From assembly GCA_041687295.1 (NCBI GenBank), contig JAWLCG010000170.1, forward strand, positions 1-10,298: DNA of 10,298 nucleotides. Reading direction: 5' to 3'. This DNA comes from JAWLCG01 sp041687295 (GTDB lineage: Bacteria > Planctomycetota > Phycisphaerae > SM23-33 > FEN-1343). The notes under the pieces were generated by a model. It did no database searches. It saw only the letters and a list, made by a program, of their open reading frames with translations, and had not been told where the DNA came from. A program made the position numbers and the translations under genes. How positions within the stretch are numbered: the stretch's first letter is position 1; every line of letters starts with the position of its first letter. Below are positions 5,547 through 10,298 of this stretch, piece by piece.

Positions 5547-7757
5547 ATGCACCTGCTTGCCTGGATGAGTGCGATGCTGCTGCTGGCTGGCCTGGCCGCC
5601 TTCGCGGCCGAGGCGTGCGCCGGCGTCGAGATCGTCGAGCTGACGGCCCCCGAGCCGGCCGGCCCGCCCGTGCCGTGGGTGGCCCCCGACGACGAGGCCT
5701 GGCAGGCCGGCGAGTCGCGGTTCACCCTCGGCGACGGCGACGCCGACGTCTCGGCCGCCGGCTGGCTGGCCGTCAGCGACGAGGCGATCCTCCTGCACGT
5801 CCGCGTCCGCGACGACGTCCACCGCAACGACAAGACCGGCGGGAATATCTGGGACGGCGACGCTTTGCAGATCGGCATCGACGCCCGCGGCGACGGCGCG
5901 GGCACCATGGACCCCGACACCCGCGCCACCTTCGGGCCCGACGACATGGCCCTGAGCGTCGCCCTGGCCGCCGACGGGCCGACCGGCTGGGTCCACTTCG
6001 CCGGCAACGCTGACGCCCGCGGCGCCCTGCCGGCCGAGTGCGTCAGCGTCGAGCGCGACGAGGACGCCGGGCTGACCGTCTACACCCTTCGGCTGCCCTG
6101 GGCGCTGCTGGGCACCCAGCCCGGCCTGGCGCCCACGCTGGGCCTGGCCGTGCAGGTCAACGACACCGATCCGCAGGACGACGCGCAGGCCCGCCTGCAC
6201 TTCGGCGCCGGCGCTGACGGGCACCCGCGCCCGGGGCGATTCGAACGGCTGGTGCTGGCCGACCCGCCCGGCCCGCGGGCCGGGCTGCGGACCGGCGAGA
6301 ACGTCCTGTGGGACGCTGCCGACTCGGCCGAGGTGTGGGTGATGGTCTCGGCCGAGGGGCCCCGCACGCTACGGGCCAGCCTGGGCGAGGAGTCCGCCGA
6401 GCGGGCCATCCCCGCTGACGGGCAGGTCCGCCGCTTCGTCGTGCGGGGTCGGCCCGGGTCGCTGGCCGAGGGCGTCGACGCCCGCCTGGCCGTGGCCGTG
6501 GAGGACCCCTCCGGCGCCACAGCCGTCGGGGCCGACCTGGCCCTGGTGGTGCCCGAGGCGGTGTACGCCTCGCTGGTTCAGCGACTTACCGAACGGGCCG
6601 CGTCGGCCGAGCACCCGCTGCTGGCGCGGCACCTGCAGTCGGTCAAGGGCGTGGTGCAGGCCGAGTGGGCCCGCCTGACGCTCTACCGCGCCGCCGACCC
6701 GCTCAAGGCCGGCGCCACGCTGGCCAACCTCCAGGCCCTGCACGAGGGGCTCGACACCAACGCCGGCCAGTGGGACACCTACCTGAATGGCCAGCGCGAG
6801 CTGGTGCTGGCCTTCCTCAGCCGCCGCGACGGCACGCTGCAGCACTACATCCTGGGCCTGCCCCGCGACTGGGACCCCCAGAAGGCCTACCCGCTGTTCG
6901 TCGAGCTGCACGGGGCGGGCAACCCCAACCCGCTCAACAACGTCGCCGCCTTCGCCGGCCATGCCCAGGGCCAGACGCCCGAGCTGGCCGGCTACACCGC
7001 CCCGATCACCTACGCGGGCCTGCAGCGCAACGGCTACCACATCATGCCCTTCGGACGCGGCAACAGCGGCTACCGCGACATCGGCGAGACCGACGTGTGG
7101 GAGGCCCTGGCCGACTTCGACCGCCACTTCCGCGCCGACCCGGACCGCCGATACCTTTACGGCTTCAGCATGGGCGGCGGGGGCACCTGGGCCCTGGGCA
7201 GCCGAACGCCCGACCGCTGGGCCGCCATCGCGATGTTCGCCCCGGCCTACCGCCGCGTGGCCGGCGACGAGGACAACGCCCGTAACGTCCTGAACCTGCC
7301 CGTCTGGCTCTGGTGCGGCGAGGAGGACCGCTTCATCACCACCACCCGCTGGATCCGCGATCAGATCACCCGCGTCGGCGGCGAGCCGGTCTTCAGCTCC
7401 ACGCCCGATCTGGGCCATAACTACCTGGGCGACAAGCAGGTCGAGGCCACCAACTGGCTGCAGCAGCACACCCGCCGCCGGCCGGCCCGCTTCCAGTTCG
7501 TCGCCGACACCAACGAGCACACCGGCGTCTGGGGCATCACGATGCGCCGCGACGTGTCCCTCTCCGGCCGGCCGAGCTTTACCGCCCGCGTCGAGGGCAA
7601 CACTCTCCATCTCGACACCGAGGGCACAGCGTCGGTCGAGCTGGCCCTGGGCGAGGGCGGCCTGGGCCTCGAGGGCGACGTCACCGTCATCCTCAACGGC
7701 CAGCCCGCCTACCAGGGCCCGGCCAAGACCGTTACCCTGGAGGTCCAGCCCCGATAG
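5547..7757 (+). CDS. Exported esterase with N-terminal CBM9-like domain
   Basis: Secreted alpha/beta-hydrolase, 736 aa, probably removing acyl or feruloyl-type groups from polysaccharides. Residues 1-25 are a signal peptide (hydrophobic MLLLAGLAAFAAEA). About 35-238 resembles the family 9 carbohydrate-binding domain (ILLHVRVRDDVH, then IWDGDALQIGID, YTLRLPWALLG, LGLAVQVNDTD). A less conserved linker follows to about 400. The hydrolase (about 410-640) has LFVELHGAGNPNP, the nucleophile elbow GFSMGG (539-544, Ser541), and probable partners Asp594 in GEEDRF and His624 in DLGHNY. About 645-736 looks like a C-terminal beta domain. The start is supported by AAAGGAG six bases before the ATG. Divergent from the XylR-like regulator, its likely controller. 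Substrate is unknown; acetyl-xylan or feruloyl esterase is a guess from the fold and context. Confidence 0.9.
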   Translation: MHLLAWMSAMLLLAGLAAFAAEACAGVEIVELTAPEPAGPPVPWVAPDDEAWQAGESRFTLGDGDADVSAAGWLAVSDEAILLHVRVRDDVHRNDKTGGNIWDGDALQIGIDARGDGAGTMDPDTRATFGPDDMALSVALAADGPTGWVHFAGNADARGALPAECVSVERDEDAGLTVYTLRLPWALLGTQPGLAPTLGLAVQVNDTDPQDDAQARLHFGAGADGHPRPGRFERLVLADPPGPRAGLRTGENVLWDAADSAEVWVMVSAEGPRTLRASLGEESAERAIPADGQVRRFVVRGRPGSLAEGVDARLAVAVEDPSGATAVGADLALVVPEAVYASLVQRLTERAASAEHPLLARHLQSVKGVVQAEWARLTLYRAADPLKAGATLANLQALHEGLDTNAGQWDTYLNGQRELVLAFLSRRDGTLQHYILGLPRDWDPQKAYPLFVELHGAGNPNPLNNVAAFAGHAQGQTPELAGYTAPITYAGLQRNGYHIMPFGRGNSGYRDIGETDVWEALADFDRHFRADPDRRYLYGFSMGGGGTWALGSRTPDRWAAIAMFAPAYRRVAGDEDNARNVLNLPVWLWCGEEDRFITTTRWIRDQITRVGGEPVFSSTPDLGHNYLGDKQVEATNWLQQHTRRRPARFQFVADTNEHTGVWGITMRRDVSLSGRPSFTARVEGNTLHLDTEGTASVELALGEGGLGLEGDVTVILNGQPAYQGPAKTVTLEVQPR

Positions 7758-7768
7758 CCCGTCGGGGG

Positions 7769-7781
7769 AATTGGGTTCGTT
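7769..7781 (+). repeat. 13-base direct repeat, copy 1
   Basis: AATTGGGTTCGTT, identical to 8087-8099. Copy 1 begins 12 bases after the esterase stop. From memory, this string (and its minus-strand reading NEPN) recurs in the non-coding DNA of Phycisphaerae-like genomes; I could not search to confirm this. Confidence 0.6.
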
Positions 7782-7795
7782 TCGTCAGAGCCGCC

Positions 7796-7827
7796 GCCGG
7801 GCCTCGCTCCGCTCGAAGAGAGCCTAC
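7796..7827 (-). repeat. REP-like unit (family C), second copy
   Basis: Read on the minus strand it starts GTAG (7824-7827) and ends in CCCGGC. Its first 20 plus-strand bases match 1552-1571 with one difference; the middle differs. It lies just after the esterase gene, as the other copy lies just after the sulfatase gene. Confidence 0.45.
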
Positions 7828-7864
7828 GGGTCCAGCCAGCCCCCGGCTGCTGGGCGTCGGGCGC

Positions 7865-7919
7865 AGCCCCGCAGGGGCGGCAGTGCGGCACGGTACGGCA
7901 CTGCCGCCCCGGCGGGGCT
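7865..7919. repeat. Large near-perfect hairpin
   Basis: Arms 7865-7886 and 7898-7919 pair over 21 bp with a single A-G mismatch (7873 with 7911), loop of 11 bases. The outer arms are AGCCCCGC and GCGGGGCT, the inner arms GGGGCGGCAGTGC and GCACTGCCGCCCC. About 110 bases past the esterase stop; there is no U-run, so it is more likely a repeat element than an intrinsic terminator. Confidence 0.75.
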
Positions 7920-7940
7920 CTATGCATAAGCTTCGCTATT

Positions 7941-7987
7941 ACGGGGTCTTACGCCCCCGTCTAGAAACTGCCGCCCCTTCGGGGCTC
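7941..7987. repeat. Two small hairpins related to the large hairpin
   Basis: Arms ACGGGG (7941-7946) and CCCCGT (7955-7960) form one hairpin. A second is GCCCC-TTC-GGGGC. The string ACTGCCGCCCC, three bases, GGGGCTC occurs here and also in the right arm of the 7865-7919 hairpin, so the two are copies of one repeat. Confidence 0.55.
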
Positions 7988-7990
7988 CGA

Positions 7991-8024
7991 ACCGGCCGGG
8001 CCGGGCTCGGCCGGCTCGGCCGGT
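7991..8024. repeat. GC-rich inverted repeat
   Basis: Arms ACCGGCCG (7991-7998) and CGGCCGGT (8017-8024), continued after one mismatch by GCCGG and CCGGC, 13 bp in all with a 6-base loop. Function unknown; part of the non-coding repeat island. Confidence 0.5.
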
Positions 8025-8064
8025 TTGCCGTGGCCCTGAATTACCGGATAGGCTCACGGCGTTT

Positions 8065-8084
8065 GTAGCCACGTCTCTAGACGG
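8065..8084 (+). repeat. Possible degenerate GTAG-footed palindrome
   Basis: GTAG (8065-8068) followed by CCACGTCTCTAGACGG, whose core CGTCT-CT-AGACG is a 5-bp palindrome. It resembles a worn REP unit but the stem is short. Confidence 0.3.
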
Positions 8085-8086
8085 AA

Positions 8087-8099
8087 AATTGGGTTCGTT
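8087..8099 (+). repeat. 13-base direct repeat, copy 2
   Basis: AATTGGGTTCGTT, identical to 7769-7781 and in the same orientation, 318 bases away. It follows the last small palindrome of the repeat island. Confidence 0.6.
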
Positions 8100-8107
8100 C
8101 CGGGCCA

Positions 8108-8150
8108 GCGCCCCTGGGCCGCACTTGAACGGGGCGGTCCGCCAGGGCGC
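8108..8150. terminator. Imperfect hairpin between convergent genes
   Basis: GCGCCCCTGG (8108-8117) can pair with CCAGGGCGC (8142-8150) with one bulge, and GCCGC with GCGGT inside. It is 20 bases past the stop of the acyltransferase gene on the minus strand and could end its transcript. No U-run, so this is tentative. Confidence 0.3.
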
Positions 8151-8170
8151 GGCGACGGTCGGCGGGCGGT

Positions 8171-9943
8171 TCACCGGTTCTGCGTGAGTTGGGGGACGCG
8201 GGTCTGCAGGCAGCAGGTCGGGCTGTGGCAGGTGCGGGGGGTGGCGGGCTGTCCGGTGGGTCGGCAGCTCATCCATCGCCAGGCCCGGCCCCAGCGGACG
8301 CGTTCGTAGCCGGACAGTTCGTGGAGGAAGCCCAGCTGCTCGACCTGGCGGCAGAGGTCCTCGCGGTCGGCGGGCAGGCCGAGGTAGGCCCGCTCGAGCC
8401 CGTCGCGCCCGGCGAGGTCGGTGAGCATCTGGCGCAGCGTCCGGTCCAGCAGGGCCGGCTCGTCGATGGCCGGGGCGCCGCCGAGGTCGAACAGGCAGAC
8501 CGAGCGTTCGGGCAGGCGGAACTGCTGGCCGACGGCCTGGGCGTCCAGGGCGGGCGCCGCCTCCATCACCCACCCCCAGTAGGCCAGGCGCGTGTCCTGG
8601 CGGAGGGTGTAGACGCGGCAGCCCTGCTCGAGCCGCTCGAGGGCCTGGGCCAGGAAGCCCTGCCGGGTGGCGCCCTTCGGGGGGCGGTAGGCCAGCAGGT
8701 CGCCCAGTTGGTTGCACGGCACGGGCGACTCGGGCGGCTCGGGCGGGGTCCGCAGGTCGCACGAGTAGAGGCGGTACTCCCCGTCGCGGCGGACGCGCTG
8801 GGAGGCCTGTCGCACCAGGCCGGCCACGCGTCGGGGCTGAACGTCCAGCACGCGACGGGCCGACACCCACGCGGTGTGCGGCTGGATCCGCACCGCCCGC
8901 AGGGCCGACCGCGCCGCGTTGCCGGCCGTCCTGACCGTCGTGTGCGCCAGGTAGGGCCGGGCGCCGCCGAAGACCCTGAGCCGGTGGATTTCGTCGTGGT
9001 CGTCGGCGAAGCGTTCCTTGTAGGCGTCGCCGCCGGGGGTCAGGTCGAAGGTGGCGAAGCCCTCCTCGGCCAGCCGCTGGGCCAGCAGCAGGATGTGCAG
9101 CTTGCCGGGCGAGTGGGCGGCGTAGCCCGGGGCGTGCGCGATGGCCCCGAGGTGCACCACGCCCTCGCCGATCGGGTCGAGATGGGCCGACACCAGCTCC
9201 CCGTCGATCGTCAGCAGCGTCGTGTACAGCAGCCCGGCCCGCTGCAGGTCCAGCAGGAAGTCGCGGCGGAGCGGGTCTCGGCCAAAGGGCAGGACCTCGT
9301 GGACGGCCCCGTGGCGGAGGTCGGCGCAGGCGATGAGGGTGTCCATCCACCGCTCCAGCGGGCCCGGGTCGGTCACGCGCTCGAAGCGGAACTCGCCGAG
9401 GCGTTCGAGGCGGTTGAGCCGGCTGCGGTTGCTCTTCTTGCGCAGCGAGGCCTGGGGCCTGCCGCCCTCGAGGTGCAGCAGCGGCCGGCGACGCGTCTGC
9501 AGCTCGTAGCGCAGCGGCGAGTCGGCCAGCCAGTCCAGCGGCGTGCCGGGCGGCAGGAAGGGGAACACGACCTCCAGGCCGGGACGCTGGCGGTTGAGCT
9601 CGGCCAGGGCGGCGGCGGGGAACGCGCCGGCCCACTCCTCGTCGGCCAGCCAGCCCTGGTATTCGCCGTCGTTGCCGCCGGGGGGCAAGAGCTCGCCGGA
9701 CGCTCGCTTCTGGCCCAGGGGCAGCAGGCCCCGCAGCCGGCCCTGCCCGTCGCGGGCCAGCAGCAGGATGGGCTGCACAGCGGGCAGGTGGGTTTCGAAC
9801 CAGGCGGTCACGAAGGGCCGGCTCTGGAACACGGTTCGCCACGGGCAGCGGGCGTGCAGCGCGTCCCACGCCTGGCCCAAGGCCGGGTCATGCAGCAGCG
9901 TCTCGGCCGCGCTCCCGCTGAGAAACTCGGCATTGCTGGACAC
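8171..9943 (-). CDS. CelD/FemAB-like GNAT acyltransferase (two GNAT-like domains)
   Basis: Predicted cytoplasmic acyltransferase of the kind linked to exopolysaccharide or cellulose synthesis (CelD/BcsL-like). Residues about 160-325 hold the recognisable GNAT region: LRKKSNRSRLNRLERLGE, then LVSAHLDPIGEGVVHLGAIAH and SPGKLHILLLAQRL with GFATFDLTPGGDAYKERFA. A second, weaker GNAT-like region follows at about 390-555 (YRLYSCDL, RVYTLRQDTRLAYWGWVMEA, GLERAYLGLPADRE, LGFLHELSGYERV). The start is a GTG (9941-9943) with AAAAAGGGGG six bases before it; no upstream ATG fits better. The last 35 residues carry four cysteines in C-x12-C-x4-CC and belong to no domain I know; codon third positions remain GC-rich to the stop, so the tail seems genuine. 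It stands alone, convergent with the esterase gene. Acyl donor and acceptor are unknown. Confidence 0.82.
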   Translation of the reverse strand: MSSNAEFLSGSAAETLLHDPALGQAWDALHARCPWRTVFQSRPFVTAWFETHLPAVQPILLLARDGQGRLRGLLPLGQKRASGELLPPGGNDGEYQGWLADEEWAGAFPAAALAELNRQRPGLEVVFPFLPPGTPLDWLADSPLRYELQTRRRPLLHLEGGRPQASLRKKSNRSRLNRLERLGEFRFERVTDPGPLERWMDTLIACADLRHGAVHEVLPFGRDPLRRDFLLDLQRAGLLYTTLLTIDGELVSAHLDPIGEGVVHLGAIAHAPGYAAHSPGKLHILLLAQRLAEEGFATFDLTPGGDAYKERFADDHDEIHRLRVFGGARPYLAHTTVRTAGNAARSALRAVRIQPHTAWVSARRVLDVQPRRVAGLVRQASQRVRRDGEYRLYSCDLRTPPEPPESPVPCNQLGDLLAYRPPKGATRQGFLAQALERLEQGCRVYTLRQDTRLAYWGWVMEAAPALDAQAVGQQFRLPERSVCLFDLGGAPAIDEPALLDRTLRQMLTDLAGRDGLERAYLGLPADREDLCRQVEQLGFLHELSGYERVRWGRAWRWMSCRPTGQPATPRTCHSPTCCLQTRVPQLTQNR

Positions 9944-9980
9944 AACAGTCCCCCTTTTTGCGGCAGTCCGTCTACTAATC

Positions 9981-10009
9981 AGTGTAGGCGCGCCGGGGTC
10001 CGCTGGCCA
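9981..10009 (-). promoter_or_regulatory. Candidate promoter of the acyltransferase gene
   Basis: Minus-strand TGGCCA (10004-10009, 4/6 to -35) and TACACT (9981-9986, 4/6 to -10), 17 bases apart. It would give a leader of about 30 bases that includes the A-rich ribosome site. Confidence 0.35.
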
Positions 10010-10030
10010 CGGGAGGCCCCAATCTTGTGG

Positions 10031-10094
10031 TTCTTCACCGATCTGCGGGGACGCAACCGGTGTCTGGCTCGCCGCCCTCCAGATCGGTAAAGAA
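10031..10094. repeat. Long inverted repeat upstream of the acyltransferase gene
   Basis: TTCTTCACCGATCTG (10031-10045) and CAGATCGGTAAAGAA (10080-10094) pair over 15 positions with one mismatch (a G-U or A-C pair depending on the strand). The loop is 34 bases and GC-rich, in contrast to the AT-rich arms. It lies in a 212-base stretch without a gene (9944-10155). Regulatory structure, or the ends of a small inserted element, are both possible. Confidence 0.55.
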
Positions 10095-10127
10095 GGTTCT
10101 CATCCCAATCAGCTGAAGAAAAGGAAT

Positions 10128-10142
10128 GGGGGGCCAGCCCCC
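10128..10142 (-). terminator. Candidate rho-independent terminator
   Basis: On the minus strand GGGGG, CTGG, CCCCC forms a hairpin followed by ATTCCTTTTCTTC, a pyrimidine-rich tract with several U. It lies 13 bases past the stop of the possible minus-strand gene entering from the right edge. Confidence 0.4.
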
Positions 10143-10155
10143 AAACCCCCGGGAT

Positions 10156-10298
10156 TTATCGCTTTCGGGCCACCAGCATGGGCGAGTATCTCTGGGCGCT
10201 CGTCCGGGAGGGTCGCCCAGCAATGGCGTGGCCGAGCGCCCCGATCGCCGTCAGGACGGCCGTCCGGCACGGGCGGCATTTTCTGGGGGTCGTGCCTG
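10156..10298 (-). CDS. Possible 3' end of an unknown gene (partial)
   Basis: An open frame of 46 residues enters from the right edge and ends TAA at 10156. It contains KCRPCRTAVLTAIGALGHAI and ends SPMLVARKR. Third codon positions are mostly G or C, and a hairpin with a U-rich tail follows the stop, both of which favour a real gene. The opposite strand also has an open frame from an ATG at 10179 without a ribosome site, so the choice is uncertain. I do not recognise the protein; a CxxC pair is the only motif. Confidence 0.25.
   Translation of the reverse strand, partial: GTTPRKCRPCRTAVLTAIGALGHAIAGRPSRTSAQRYSPMLVARKR

Noticed and set aside
4154..6013. 619-residue plus-strand open frame spanning the regulator, the gap and the start of the esterase
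   Set aside because: It crosses two well-supported genes and a REP element, and becomes an arginine-rich shadow inside the esterase gene.
8189..10090. Long plus-strand open frame opposite the acyltransferase gene, and a 649-residue minus-strand frame over the same area
   Set aside because: Both are products of high GC; their translations are dominated by G, Q, R, A and P with no domain. The GTG-started minus frame has the GNAT motifs.
10035..10223. 62-residue minus-strand open frame
   Set aside because: It runs through the candidate terminator and the long inverted repeat, has no ribosome site at its start and no recognisable motif.

Overview
The window looks like chromosomal DNA of a high-GC Planctomycetota bacterium, most likely of the Phycisphaerae type. 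The support is a PEP-CTERM surface protein ending in VPEP plus a hydrophobic helix and RRRR, a sulfatase with an appended beta-hexosaminidase-type C-terminal domain, a XylR-like regulator (sugar-binding domain fused to an AraC DNA-binding domain), and intergenic DNA crowded with short palindromic repeats. The taxonomic call is an inference. No rRNA, tRNA or CRISPR array was seen.

Layout. Bases 1-120: intergenic palindromes and a strong hairpin. 136-1275 (-): PEP-CTERM protein with its own promoter. 1276-1584: promoter plus a cluster of REP-like palindromes. 1585-3186 (-): sulfatase. 3187-3556: two 71-base paired-hairpin elements. 3557-4108 (+): intact REP-associated tyrosine transposase (RAYT). 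4109-4179: a third 71-base element that begins on the base after the RAYT stop. 4202-5371 (-): XylR-like regulator, divergent from 5547-7757 (+), an exported two-part esterase with a CBM9-like N-terminal domain; the 175-base gap holds candidate divergent promoters and an inverted repeat that could be the operator. 7758-8170: a 413-base non-coding island of hairpins and repeats. 8171-9943 (-): double-GNAT, CelD/FemAB-like acyltransferase with a GTG start. 9944-10298: a candidate promoter, a long inverted repeat, and possibly the 3' end of another minus-strand gene with a terminator.

How it fits together. Sulfatase, carbohydrate-binding esterase and sugar-sensing regulator suggest use of sulfated and acylated polysaccharides; the regulator probably controls the esterase. 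The PEP-CTERM protein and the CelD-like acyltransferase point to cell-surface or exopolysaccharide functions. The most striking feature is the RAYT with its three flanking elements. Each element is two hairpins in opposite orientation, and each hairpin carries GTAG at its 5' foot, which is the layout known for bacterial REP/BIME sequences and their TnpA-REP enzymes. At least two further GTAG-footed palindrome families lie in other intergenic gaps.
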